64,000 bases of DNA from CAYSLC01 sp964431545 (lineage in GTDB: Bacteria; Desulfobacterota; Desulfobacteria; Desulfobacterales; JAABSP01). The stretch is taken from contig CAYSLC010000002.1 of NCBI GenBank assembly GCA_964431545.1, positions 18,660 to 82,659 of the forward strand. The letters run 5' to 3'. Shown here in pieces: positions 45,829-54,122 of this stretch. How positions within the stretch are numbered: position 1 is the stretch's first letter; every line of letters starts with the position of its first letter. Below the pieces are notes generated by a model. It searched no databases. It was not told where the DNA came from and saw nothing but the letters and a program-made list of their open reading frames with translations. A program made the translations under genes and the position numbers.

Positions 45829-47196
45829 TCAGAGGCCGTAGTTGGCCGGGTTGAATCCCTTGACCCTGCTGTACTTCTTGAGGCACATGTCGATGAAGTC
45901 CCCTTCGTTGTCCGGCAGGGCCTCCATGTCCTTCAGGTATTTGTTGAGGGATTCCTTTTCGAATCCGGTCAGCTTCAGGTTGGCGTCGCCCAGCATCAGC
46001 TCGCCGCACTTGGCCGCCGCCGCCTTGGCCCGGACGTAGAGGCTCTCGCTGTTGTCCACCACCGCCTTGCCGATGGTCCAGGCGTTGTCCGGGCTCAGCA
46101 TGAACGCATGAGGGCCGCGGTACCGGTCGGAGTTGACCAGACAGGCCTGGAACTCCTTCTGGTAGCCGAGGTCGATGGAGGCGTTCATGGCCGCCGCGTC
46201 GTATCCGAGGATCTCCGTGAAGACCGCCGTGGTGGTGGCGCCGAACATGTCGTGGTACTCCACCGCCTCGTTGGACCAAACGTCGGTGACGGCGGCGATG
46301 ACGTTGCCGCAGAGGTCGGAGTGGGCGCAGGCGCTCGTCTTGCCCTCGGTGGAGATGGGCACCCCGGTGATCGACTTGATGACGGGATCCTCGTAGGCGC
46401 AGTCCTTGGTGGGGCCGGTGGCGCCGCACTCATAGGCGACCAGGGTCCGGCTGACGCAGATGGCCCGTGAGAGGGCCGCCAGGGTGTGGGGCACGTCCTT
46501 GGAGATGTAGCCGCCGGCCATGAACATGGCGGTGTTGGCTTCGGCGCAGTTGGTGTCCCCGCCGGGGATGCATCCGTGTTTTTTAGCGGTTTCGACGATC
46601 TGCTTCCACATCCACTCCATATCGATGCCCCCCAGAACGGCCTGGCCGAAGAGAAGGCCGGCGATGTCGTTGCGGATGATGGCGTAGTCGAAGATCTCCT
46701 TGCCGCCCATCGACTCGATGGAGACGATGTCGGCGTACTTGGCGCACTCGTTGAAGGACTCCAGGATCTCCCGGGTGTAGTCGGAGTCCCGCATCCCCAC
46801 CATGTCGGGCTTCCGAAGGTCGGCGATGGTCGACCGGTAGGCCGCCTTGAGCCCGTACTTGTCCAGGTAGTCATCCATCTGGCGCGCCGTCTGGGCGGCA
46901 ATCTCTCCGCCCCACTTGGGGTTATGGGTCATCTGGAATACGTGTTCGTTTTCGACGATCAAATACGGATGGCCCACGATGACACACCGTTCCAGGGCAT
47001 CCCCGTTGGCCCGCTCGTATTCCCGCAGCAGGGTCTTCATGGTCTTCTCGCTGCCGGGGCGGGGATGGGGAACGATCTCCGGGATCACGTGCCCCCCGCC
47101 GATGTTGAGACCGCGTTTCGTCTGGACCGGCTTTTTGGCAGTTCCAAAGATCATCTCATCGGCGCTGCTATAGGCCATGCTGTTCGAAAAATTCAT
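45829..47196 (-). CDS. mtaB: Methanol:corrinoid methyltransferase MtaB
   Basis: 455 residues, close to the usual 460. The N terminus MAYSSADEMIFGTAKKPV followed by GLNIGGGHVIPE is distinctive for MtaB. The zinc ligands of the Methanosarcina enzyme (Glu164, Cys220, Cys269) correspond to E161 (SIESMGG), C217 (DTNCAEAN) and C266 (KDCAYEDP), each offset by exactly three. MtaB activates methanol on zinc and transfers the methyl to Co(I) of MtaC. Third gene of the mtaA-mtaC-mtaB run; methanol rather than methylamines as substrate follows from the family. In a bacterium this would feed methyl groups to the Wood-Ljungdahl pathway or to oxidation. Confidence 0.92.
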   Translation of the reverse strand: MNFSNSMAYSSADEMIFGTAKKPVQTKRGLNIGGGHVIPEIVPHPRPGSEKTMKTLLREYERANGDALERCVIVGHPYLIVENEHVFQMTHNPKWGGEIAAQTARQMDDYLDKYGLKAAYRSTIADLRKPDMVGMRDSDYTREILESFNECAKYADIVSIESMGGKEIFDYAIIRNDIAGLLFGQAVLGGIDMEWMWKQIVETAKKHGCIPGGDTNCAEANTAMFMAGGYISKDVPHTLAALSRAICVSRTLVAYECGATGPTKDCAYEDPVIKSITGVPISTEGKTSACAHSDLCGNVIAAVTDVWSNEAVEYHDMFGATTTAVFTEILGYDAAAMNASIDLGYQKEFQACLVNSDRYRGPHAFMLSPDNAWTIGKAVVDNSESLYVRAKAAAAKCGELMLGDANLKLTGFEKESLNKYLKDMEALPDNEGDFIDMCLKKYSRVKGFNPANYGL

Positions 47197-47239
47197 CGTC
47201 TCCTCCTTGAAAAAAAGGGTTTTACGGTGTCACCCGTCA

Positions 47240-47989
47240 TCAGCCGTTCCACTTGTCCCGCATCGATTGCCAGGTCTCGCCGTCCAGGGCGTCCTCGGCC
47301 ATGCCCGGCGCCTGGTTCGCCTCCTTGCCCCAGATCCCCAGCTCGTAGCCGGTCACGTACTCCTCGCTCACCGCCCCGCCGCCGCAGACGAAGGGGACGT
47401 TGAGGTTGAGGCGCTTGAGCTGGGCCGCGATCTTGGGGAAGGCGGTCATGGTGGTGGTCATCAGGGCGGTGCCGGTGACCATCAGGGGATTGTGGAGCTT
47501 GCAGGCCTCCACCACCTTTTCGGTGGGGACGTCCGCGCCGAGGTTGATGACCTCGAATCCGTTGGCGTTGAGCAGCGCGTTGACGATGACCTGGCCGATG
47601 TCGTGGATGTCCCCCTCCGCTGTGTGGGTGACGACCTTGCCCTTCTTGTCCATCGATTTGCCCATCTTCTCTTCGCACAGGGCGATGCCCCGGTTCATGG
47701 CGTCGGAGGAGAGGATCACCTGGGGCAGGAAGTAGACCCCCTCGTCCCAGAGCCGGCTCACCTCGTTCATGCCGGCGATCAGCCCCTCGTTAATGACGTC
47801 GAGCGGACCCTTGGTCTCCAGGGCCTTCTGGACGGCCTCGGCGGTCTCCTCCTCTTCCCCCTCGACCACGCAATCGGCCACCTTCTGCAGCAGTTCGTCT
47901 CCGGAAACCTTGCGGGCTTCCTGCTTGGCCACCTCGATGTTGAGGTCGTACCGGGTAAAAATGTTCGACGTGTCTGTCAAATACTTCAT
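47240..47989 (-). CDS. mtaC: Methanol corrinoid protein MtaC
   Basis: 249 residues, with GAGGAGGG before the ATG. An N-terminal helical cap (about 15-110, B12-binding_2) precedes a Rossmann-like B12 domain with the lower-ligand motif THTAEGDIHDIG, His129 being the cobalt ligand, plus VINLGADVP and a C-terminal PFVCGGGAVS. It carries the methyl group between MtaB and MtaA-type enzymes and needs reductive activation by the RamA-like protein. Order mtaA-mtaC-mtaB. Confidence 0.92.
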   Translation of the reverse strand: MKYLTDTSNIFTRYDLNIEVAKQEARKVSGDELLQKVADCVVEGEEEETAEAVQKALETKGPLDVINEGLIAGMNEVSRLWDEGVYFLPQVILSSDAMNRGIALCEEKMGKSMDKKGKVVTHTAEGDIHDIGQVIVNALLNANGFEVINLGADVPTEKVVEACKLHNPLMVTGTALMTTTMTAFPKIAAQLKRLNLNVPFVCGGGAVSEEYVTGYELGIWGKEANQAPGMAEDALDGETWQSMRDKWNG

Positions 47990-48066
47990 GATCCCTCCTC
48001 TTGTTCCATGAGATTGACGCCAAAAGGACTCCGTTTTGCCTGCCGGTGCTTCCTTTTTTTCTCCTG

Positions 48067-49074
48067 TCAATAGGTGATGTTGTGTGCCACCTCCACCATG
48101 GTGATCAGGTTTTGGGTGGGGGTCCCCGGAGCGACGGCGCATCCGGGGGCCAGGACGTCGAGTCCCAACTCGATCTGTTCGATGGATCCGACCTTCACCT
48201 CCTCGGGGCCCTTCATGAAAAGGGTCGTGGCGGTATCCACGCCGCCGATGAGAACGCCGGAGGAACCGACCACCTGGCGGGCCATCCGGACGTCCGACTT
48301 GGGTTCGATGCTGATGGCGGCGCACCCGGTCTCGTGCATGAAACGGATGATCTTGTCGACGTTGCCGCAGATGTGGAGGACCACCGGGGCGTCCAATGCG
48401 TCCACCTGGCGCTCCTGGTACTCCAGCTCCAGGTCCCGGTAGGTGTGGGGGGCGATCAGGTCCGGCGAGGCCTGCATGTCCTCCACCGCGATGATGTCGG
48501 CCCCGGCCTCGATGAGGGCCTTGCCGAGCAGGGTCCCCGCCTTCTCCGCCACCTCCAGGAAGGGGCGCAGTTTGTCGGGCGTCTTGAAGCTCGCCTTGAG
48601 GATGGGCACGGCGTCGAGCATCGCCCCGGCGATGGTGAAGGGGCCGATGATGCCGCCGATGATGGCCACCCGGTCTCCGAGTTCCTCCTTCATGATGCGG
48701 ACCGCCTTGATCAGCTCGGGGATCCGCCCCCTCTCCAGGAAGTCATCCGGAAACTCGGGGGTGTCGTCGAGCTTGTAGGGCGGCGGATGGTCGATGCCGG
48801 GGATGTTCTCCTTGCCGCCCCACTTCACCTTGCACCCGAGGGCCTCGGCTTCGAAGGTCTGGCAGAAGGGAGCCCGGACCGCGTCGAAGCCGAGCATCGT
48901 GTGGGCGGCCATGGCCAGCTTGGCCATGTCTTCCCCCCGCTCGTGGGCCTCGGGCCAGAAGGCGCCGACCTTCTCCATCTGTTCGTAGGTGGGGGTCCCG
49001 TTGACGCAGTAGCACGGCATGACATCCGGTTTTTCATTGCTGAACACCTTCATTACGCGCTCTTTGGGGGTCAT
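48067..49074 (-). CDS. mtaA: MtaA-type methylcobalamin methyltransferase (UroD family)
   Basis: 335 residues from MTPKERV, with GGAAGGAG upstream; the longer reading frame upstream lies in the promoter region. The zinc motif is H234-x-C236 (LHICGN) and C312 (APGCAV), matching His237/Cys239/Cys316 of Methanosarcina MtaA. That enzyme methylates coenzyme M; a bacterium without coenzyme M would more likely use tetrahydrofolate or another acceptor. First gene after a perfect sigma-54 promoter. Only distantly similar to the UroD-family protein at 16675-17718. Confidence 0.87.
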   Translation of the reverse strand: MTPKERVMKVFSNEKPDVMPCYCVNGTPTYEQMEKVGAFWPEAHERGEDMAKLAMAAHTMLGFDAVRAPFCQTFEAEALGCKVKWGGKENIPGIDHPPPYKLDDTPEFPDDFLERGRIPELIKAVRIMKEELGDRVAIIGGIIGPFTIAGAMLDAVPILKASFKTPDKLRPFLEVAEKAGTLLGKALIEAGADIIAVEDMQASPDLIAPHTYRDLELEYQERQVDALDAPVVLHICGNVDKIIRFMHETGCAAISIEPKSDVRMARQVVGSSGVLIGGVDTATTLFMKGPEEVKVGSIEQIELGLDVLAPGCAVAPGTPTQNLITMVEVAHNITY

Positions 49075-49261
49075 GAAACACTCCTTCCGGTTTGGGATCA
49101 GGTTCGCGTGCGATGCGATCCACAGGCGATGGGGTATCCCCCGCGCGGACCGGCGGAAACCGGGTGTGCCGGCGAGCAGGGTTCCGATGTTTGATAAATG
49201 GGTGTCATTTGAAAAATGAACGGCGGTCAATGAATGCCGATCATTTAATGATCGAAGCAGA

Positions 49262-49277
49262 AGCAATGGGCGTGCCA
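49262..49277 (-). promoter_or_regulatory. Perfect sigma-54 promoter of the mta operon
   Basis: Read on the minus strand TGGCACG (49277-49271), CCCA, TTGCT (49266-49262): identical to the consensus TGGCACG-N4-TTGCT. GG and GC are ten bases apart. Transcription would begin near 49251, about 175 bases before the mtaA ATG. The adjacent gene encodes an NtrC-type activator. Confidence 0.85.
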
Positions 49278-49301
49278 AGCGGGGGCGGGAATCCGTCAGG
49301 G

Positions 49302-49314
49302 GGCACGGGGTGCC
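49302..49314. repeat. GGCAC-GGG-GTGCC inverted repeat upstream of the mta promoter
   Basis: A perfect 5-bp palindrome about 55 bp upstream of the start site. Could be a hairpin closing the regulator transcript or a protein site; undecided. Confidence 0.35.
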
Positions 49315-49400
49315 GGGAAACCCTTAGAGGGATGAACCCGGGCGGAAGAGGGCGGCGATGGATGGCGGAGCAACGGACCCGGATCCGGGACGGCCGAAAT

Positions 49401-49435
49401 CGGACATCGGGGTTGGAATCGGACATGGATGTCCG
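49401..49435. promoter_or_regulatory. Candidate enhancer site: CGGACAT repeat and palindrome
   Basis: CGGACAT at 49401 and again at 49420, 19 bp apart, the second forming the palindrome CGGACAT-GG-ATGTCCG (49420-49435). It lies just past the stop of the NtrC-type regulator, about 175 bp upstream of the mta start site. Its sequence differs from the GGGG-N8-CCCC sites of the cbiM regulon, consistent with a different activator. Confidence 0.5.
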
Positions 49436-49436
49436 G

Positions 49437-50858
49437 TCAGGATGTCTCCTTGAAATCCCACTTGTCGATGCCGAACGCCTTCATCTTCCGCCGGATGGTC
49501 CGGGCATCGACGTCGGCGTGGGCGGCGGTCCGCTTGATCGACCCCTTGTACCGGGCCAAAAGCGTCTTGAGGTAGAGATGGTCGAGCTTCCGGAGGGTCT
49601 GATTGTGAAGCTCCTTCAAGGGCAGCTCCGGGTCGAAGAGCAGGTGGGGCCCCGGGGCGCCGGCCGTTTCCGGGGGCGGCATCGCCGGAGAGAAGGGGAT
49701 GTCCTCGATGGTCTCCCCCCGGTTGAGGATCAGGGCCCGCTCCAGGATGTTCTCCAGTTCCCGGACGTTTCCCGGCCACCCGTGGGCCATGAGCCGGGAC
49801 ATGGCGGTCCCGGAGATCGGCGGGGGCGTTCCGGCCCCCTTGCTTGCGGCCCGCTCCAGGAAATGCTCCACCAGAAGCGGGATATCCTCCGCCCGTTCCC
49901 GCAGCGGCGGCAGATGGATGGGGACCACGTTGAGCCGGTAGTAGAGGTCGAGCCGGAAGGCCCCCGTTTCGATGAGCCGGGGGAGGTTCTGGTTGGTGGC
50001 GGAGATGATCCGGATGTTCAGGTCGATGGGGTGGTGGCTCCGGGACCCGAGCCGTTCGATCCGTTTTTCCTGAAGGGTCCGGAGCAGCTTGCCCTGGAGG
50101 GGCATGGGCATGTCCCCGATCTCGTCGAGGAAGACGGTCCCCCCCTGGGCCTGTTCCAGCTTGCCGATCTTCTGGCCGACCGCCCCCGTGAAGGCCCCCC
50201 GCTCGAAGCCGAAGAGTTCGCTCTCCAGGAGGGTTTCCGGTACCGAGGCGCAGTTGATGGCGATGAAGGGGCGGTGCTTCCGGGGGCCGTTGAAGTGGAT
50301 GGCCCGGGCCACCAGGTCCTTCCCGGTCCCCGTCTCTCCGGAGATGAGCACCGCCGAGCCGGCCTCGGCCGTGGACTGGATGAGCTGGAAGACCTCGATC
50401 ATCCGGGGATCTTTTCCGATGATGCTGTCGAAGTGGTAGTGGCGGGCAAGGTCGGACCGCAGGGCCACGACCTCCTTTCGCAGCCGCTGGGTTTCCAGGG
50501 TCTGCCGGATCACGTGGAGGAGTTTTTCGGGGACCACCGGTTTTTCCAGGAAGTCCTGGGCTCCTGCCTTCAGCGCCTCCACGGCCGAGTTGATCGATCC
50601 GTAGGCGGTGAGGATGATCATCGAAAGGTCCGGGTACCGGGCCTTGACGTTGCGGAGCACCTCCATTCCGTCCATCCCGGGCAGGACCATGTCGATGATC
50701 AGCAGGTCGTACTCCACCAGGGAGATCATGGTCAGGGCGTCGTCCCCCCGGATGACGTGGTCGGTGATGTACCCCTCCTTCTCCAGGATGCGGGCCGCCA
50801 CTTTGGCGGAGTTGATGTCGTCCTCCACCAGGAGGATGCGTCGGGCCGTCGGATTCAT
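49437..50858 (-). CDS. NtrC-family sigma-54 response regulator
   Basis: 473 residues. Receiver domain with VEDD and acceptor Asp56 (LLIIDMVLPG), switch Thr (ILTAYG) and Lys in FLEKPV; AAA+ domain with Walker A GETGTGKDL, GAFTGA and VFLDEIGD; C-terminal Fis-type HTH (GSIKRTAAHADVDARTIRRKMKAFGI). Encoded two bases after its kinase. Its stop is 160 bp from the perfect sigma-54 promoter of the mta operon, which it most likely activates when phosphorylated. Confidence 0.92.
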   Translation of the reverse strand: MNPTARRILLVEDDINSAKVAARILEKEGYITDHVIRGDDALTMISLVEYDLLIIDMVLPGMDGMEVLRNVKARYPDLSMIILTAYGSINSAVEALKAGAQDFLEKPVVPEKLLHVIRQTLETQRLRKEVVALRSDLARHYHFDSIIGKDPRMIEVFQLIQSTAEAGSAVLISGETGTGKDLVARAIHFNGPRKHRPFIAINCASVPETLLESELFGFERGAFTGAVGQKIGKLEQAQGGTVFLDEIGDMPMPLQGKLLRTLQEKRIERLGSRSHHPIDLNIRIISATNQNLPRLIETGAFRLDLYYRLNVVPIHLPPLRERAEDIPLLVEHFLERAASKGAGTPPPISGTAMSRLMAHGWPGNVRELENILERALILNRGETIEDIPFSPAMPPPETAGAPGPHLLFDPELPLKELHNQTLRKLDHLYLKTLLARYKGSIKRTAAHADVDARTIRRKMKAFGIDKWDFKETS

Positions 50859-50859
50859 C

Positions 50860-52776
50860 TCACCGGATCGGAATGTAGAGAATGACCCGGGCGCCGGCGC
50901 CGGGTTCGCTCCGGAACCGGACCCCGCCCCCGTGGGCCCGGGCCACGTGATCGACCACCGCCAACCCCAGGCCCATGCCGCCGTCCTTCCGGGAATAGAA
51001 GGGGGTGAAGATCTTCCGGGCCTCCCCCCGGGAGACCCCGGGGCCGGTGTCCCGGAAGGAGATCTCGGCGAACTCCAGGTGGGGTTCCGGGCCGTGTTTG
51101 ACCGTCAGTTTCCGGGTGGAGATGGTAAACCGGCCGTCCTTGCCCATGGCCTCCAGGCCGTTTTTCAGGATGTTGTGAAAGGCCTGGTTGATCAGAAAGA
51201 GATCGACCTTGGTGGGGGGCAGGGCCGGATCATAGGCGGCCTCGAGGGCGACGTTGGCGAGTTCCAGCCACCCCCTGAAGGATCGGATGGCGTTCTCCAG
51301 AACCGTGTTGAGGGATTCCACGGACAGGTTGAGCTGGGGCATGCGGGTGTACTGGATGAACTCGTTGAGCATCCGGTTCATGTCATCCACCCGTCCCGTC
51401 ATCTGGGACACCAGGTCCCGCCGCTCCGACGGATCGATCCCCTCGTCCGCGAGCAGATGGAGCCCGCCCAGGAGGTTGTTCAAGGGGTTTCGGATCTGAT
51501 GGGCCACGCCGGAGGCGAGTTCCGCCAGAAGGGCCATCTTCCGGGACCGTTCGATCTCCCCGAGGATCTTGTCGCCGGCAAAGGGGGAGTCGGTGGGAAA
51601 GGGGGAGCGGTCCAGTTGATTGGCGAAGAACTGCTGGCGCTTCTCCATGTCGGTGATGGTCTTCGATTTCTGCCGCAGCTGGTGGACCAGGTTCCGCATG
51701 AGCCAGATGTTCTCCAGAAACAGGCCCGTCATGTTGAGGGCGATCATGAGGATCCGGTGCTTTTCCGGGGGGAAGGTCTCCCCGGAGAACCCCACCAGGC
51801 CCATGCCGAAGAGTTCGTTTCGGTACCGGATCCGGAATTCGAAGGCGGAGCGGATTCCCAGGCTTTCGAAGCAGGACGTCAGTTCGGCCGGAAAAGCGGG
51901 GTCCGCGGCGGTAATAAAGCGCAGGGGTATCCGGTCCGAATCGGGCTGGTTCCGATTCCGCTGATCATCGAAGTAGGCCTTCATGCAGGGGTTGCACTCC
52001 CCGGACGGAAGCTTCCGGCAGCGGGACCCCTTGCGCTGGAAACAGGTGCATTGGTTCGCCTCCGGGACATGGATCGCCGAGAACTCGGCCCCCAGAAGGG
52101 GCATGGTGGTCTCCAGCAGCCGGTCGAGGATCTGCTGGACATCGTAGGTCTGCCCCAGAACGGTGGAGAGGCCGCCCATGCAGTAGACCTCCTTGCTGAG
52201 GTCGGTGGCCATCTCCTGGAGGGACCGGTTCTCCCGGGTCTTATCGGTGAGACGCTGTTCCAGTGCCGCGATCTCGGTCTGCATGAGGACCACCCGGAGC
52301 GCCTCCGAAAGGGCGTCCATCTCCCCCTGGGCCCGGCGGTACCGGCCCGGGTCCAGCATCCGGATTCCGCCGTACTCGACCCGGGCCATCGCCTCCCACC
52401 GGGGGCCGAGGCGGAGGGGAAACAGATACTGGGATCGAAGGAGGAACCGGGGCGTTCCGCCGGGCCGGCACATCTTCGGCGGGGTCCGTCGGGGTCCGGT
52501 CGGCAGGATGGCGAACCGCCGGCCATCGTGCTCCTTGGAGGATTCCGCGTGGATGTCCCCGCGGGGGCGGGCCGGATTTCGGATCCACAGGTTGATCCGC
52601 CGTGCGTCGAGCCGAAAGGCGAGGGTTTCAAGGCAGCGTTCCAGGAACTGTTCCAGGTTGATCCCCCCGACCTCGAAGGCTTCCACGGGATAGATCGTGG
52701 TGCCGGGGCCCGGTGGACGGCGATTTCCGGGGGCGTCTGCCGGTGGTGGTTGCGGTTCGACGGCGGTCATCTCCAT
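50860..52776 (-). CDS. Cytosolic sensor histidine kinase paired with the NtrC-type regulator
   Basis: 638 residues from the ATG at 52776 (or 52770); a promoter at 52841-52868 would start transcripts near 52834, so longer forms are unlikely. The N-terminal half has two GAF-like regions, the second containing CTCFQRKGSRCRKLPSGECNPCMKAY (in short blocks: CTCFQ, RCRKL, GECNPC), four or more cysteines that could bind an iron-sulfur cluster or metal. Then a coiled coil, the H-box GVAHQIRNPLNNLLGG, and HATPase (DTGPGVS, GGMGLGLAVV). No membrane segments. A cytosolic redox, metal or substrate sensor for methanol use is a fair inference. Confidence 0.85.
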   Translation of the reverse strand: MEMTAVEPQPPPADAPGNRRPPGPGTTIYPVEAFEVGGINLEQFLERCLETLAFRLDARRINLWIRNPARPRGDIHAESSKEHDGRRFAILPTGPRRTPPKMCRPGGTPRFLLRSQYLFPLRLGPRWEAMARVEYGGIRMLDPGRYRRAQGEMDALSEALRVVLMQTEIAALEQRLTDKTRENRSLQEMATDLSKEVYCMGGLSTVLGQTYDVQQILDRLLETTMPLLGAEFSAIHVPEANQCTCFQRKGSRCRKLPSGECNPCMKAYFDDQRNRNQPDSDRIPLRFITAADPAFPAELTSCFESLGIRSAFEFRIRYRNELFGMGLVGFSGETFPPEKHRILMIALNMTGLFLENIWLMRNLVHQLRQKSKTITDMEKRQQFFANQLDRSPFPTDSPFAGDKILGEIERSRKMALLAELASGVAHQIRNPLNNLLGGLHLLADEGIDPSERRDLVSQMTGRVDDMNRMLNEFIQYTRMPQLNLSVESLNTVLENAIRSFRGWLELANVALEAAYDPALPPTKVDLFLINQAFHNILKNGLEAMGKDGRFTISTRKLTVKHGPEPHLEFAEISFRDTGPGVSRGEARKIFTPFYSRKDGGMGLGLAVVDHVARAHGGGVRFRSEPGAGARVILYIPIR

Positions 52777-52840
52777 CTCGGTTTTTGTCGGGTTCGAGGG
52801 GAGGCCGGCGCGGCGCGCGGGCCGAAGCGATCCCCCCAAC

Positions 52841-52868
52841 TCTATAACGATCCTCCTTTGTTTGGCAA
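52841..52868 (-). promoter_or_regulatory. Sigma-70 promoter of the kinase/regulator pair
   Basis: Minus strand TTGCCA (52868-52863), 16 bases, TATAGA (52846-52841), start near 52834, about 58 bases before the chosen ATG. Confidence 0.5.
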
Positions 52869-52873
52869 GGTCC

Positions 52874-52903
52874 TTGTCTCCATGGTCCATGGGGTGGTAT
52901 AAC
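52874..52903 (+). promoter_or_regulatory. Sigma-70 promoter of the V4R/two-component operon
   Basis: TTGTCT, 18 bases, TATAAC. Start near 52911, about 90 bases before the ATG at 53000. It lies back to back with the minus-strand promoter, the two -35 boxes being about five bases apart. Confidence 0.5.
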
Positions 52904-52999
52904 CCACCGGTGGACTCCTCGGATTGACGCGGGGCCGACCCATGGCTATCCTCCCGGGGAAACCGGAACCGAATCGCGTATGCACGCCAAGGATGGAAA

Positions 53000-53533
53000 A
53001 TGACGCGGCTGAAATGGCGGGAGTCCCTCTCCCGAAAAGGATGCCGGGTGGTGCTGTCGGACCTTCCCGTGGCCATGCACTGCCACCATTACAACATCAA
53101 TATTCAAAAGACCCTGGAGGATACGCTCGGCGAGGCCGGGATCGAGCTGCTCTTCCGTTCGGCGGAAGAGACCGCCCACCACAATTTTCGTTCGCTCATC
53201 GAGCGGTATCCGCATCCCCCCGTGCTCGAATCGAAGCTGGAACTCCTCGCCGACCTCTATCGAAATTGCGGGCTGGGCGTCATCCATTTCGAGGAGATCA
53301 CCCCGGACCACGGACTGGCCATCAGCCCCTCCAGCCACCATGTGACCGGGTGGCTGGCCAAACACGGCCGTCGGGAGACGCCGGGCTGCCATTTTTCCAG
53401 GGGATGGCTCGCGGGCGTCCTGGCGGTGATCTTCCACCGCCCCGTGGGCCATTTCAGAGTCGCGGAGACCGAGTGCAAGATGATGCGGTCGGACGTCTGC
53501 CGCTTCGAGATCGAAAGACGATATGGCCATTGA
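53000..53533 (+). CDS. V4R-like small-molecule-binding protein 1
   Basis: 177 residues. The C-terminal end (VAETECKMMRSDVCRFEIE) matches the C...C.F signature of 4-vinyl-reductase (V4R) domains, with Gly replaced by Arg. The N terminus has MHCHHYNINIQKTLED and an unusually His-rich section (EETAHHNF, SSHHVTGW). V4R domains bind small hydrophobic or tetrapyrrole-like ligands, and occur in bacteriochlorophyll enzymes and in phenol/XylR-type sensors. No DNA-binding domain. Overlaps the next gene by 11 bases. Confidence 0.65.
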   Translation: MTRLKWRESLSRKGCRVVLSDLPVAMHCHHYNINIQKTLEDTLGEAGIELLFRSAEETAHHNFRSLIERYPHPPVLESKLELLADLYRNCGLGVIHFEEITPDHGLAISPSSHHVTGWLAKHGRRETPGCHFSRGWLAGVLAVIFHRPVGHFRVAETECKMMRSDVCRFEIERRYGH

Positions 53534-54122
53534 CGGAGATAAGATCATCCATGCGGTGATGGAGGGCAGCCGGATCCGGGATGCCAAGGGGATCATTCCG
53601 CTGTTCGGCGTCTACCTCTCCATCTTCTTCACGGAGTATTACAACCGGCTCTCCTTCGAGTTCGAGGGGAAGATGGGCGACCGGGGGGACAGCGCCGCGG
53701 ACCTGCTCGTCCATGCGGCCCAGGAATGCGGCTACGCCACCTTCCACGGGATCCGCACCTCCTGGGAGTGGGAACAACTGGTCTCGCCCATGGTGGAGCA
53801 CCGGGAGGATCAGCTCATCGGCTTTACGGCCGTGGCCCTGGCCTTCGGCTGGGGGGATATGACGGTGACGCGCCTGTTGCCCGAGGAGGAGCTGGTGATC
53901 CGGGTGACCGATTCCTACGAGGCTTCGGGGTACCTGGAGACCCGGGGGCGGGCCTCGTCCGGCAAATGCTATATGCTCCGGGGGGTGACCGCCGCGTTCA
54001 TGGATCTCCTCTACGGCGAACCGTACCCGGACGGGTTGGCCGATTTTACCGCCAAAGAGACCCTGTGCAGGGCGAAAGGGGATGCACGCTGTGAGTTCGT
54101 CGCCAAAAGGACCCCACGCTGA
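53523..54122 (+). CDS. V4R-like small-molecule-binding protein 2
   Basis: 199 residues. The end ETLCRAKGDARCEFVA is a good V4R signature, with both cysteines and the Gly. Upstream sections (ADLLVHAAQECGYATFHGI, FTAVALAFGWGDMTV) fit the alpha/beta V4R fold. Related to its upstream neighbour in size and final motif. Its gene overlaps both neighbours, so it is made with the kinase that follows, perhaps as a ligand-binding subunit delivering a signal to it. Confidence 0.7.
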   Translation: MAIDGDKIIHAVMEGSRIRDAKGIIPLFGVYLSIFFTEYYNRLSFEFEGKMGDRGDSAADLLVHAAQECGYATFHGIRTSWEWEQLVSPMVEHREDQLIGFTAVALAFGWGDMTVTRLLPEEELVIRVTDSYEASGYLETRGRASSGKCYMLRGVTAAFMDLLYGEPYPDGLADFTAKETLCRAKGDARCEFVAKRTPR

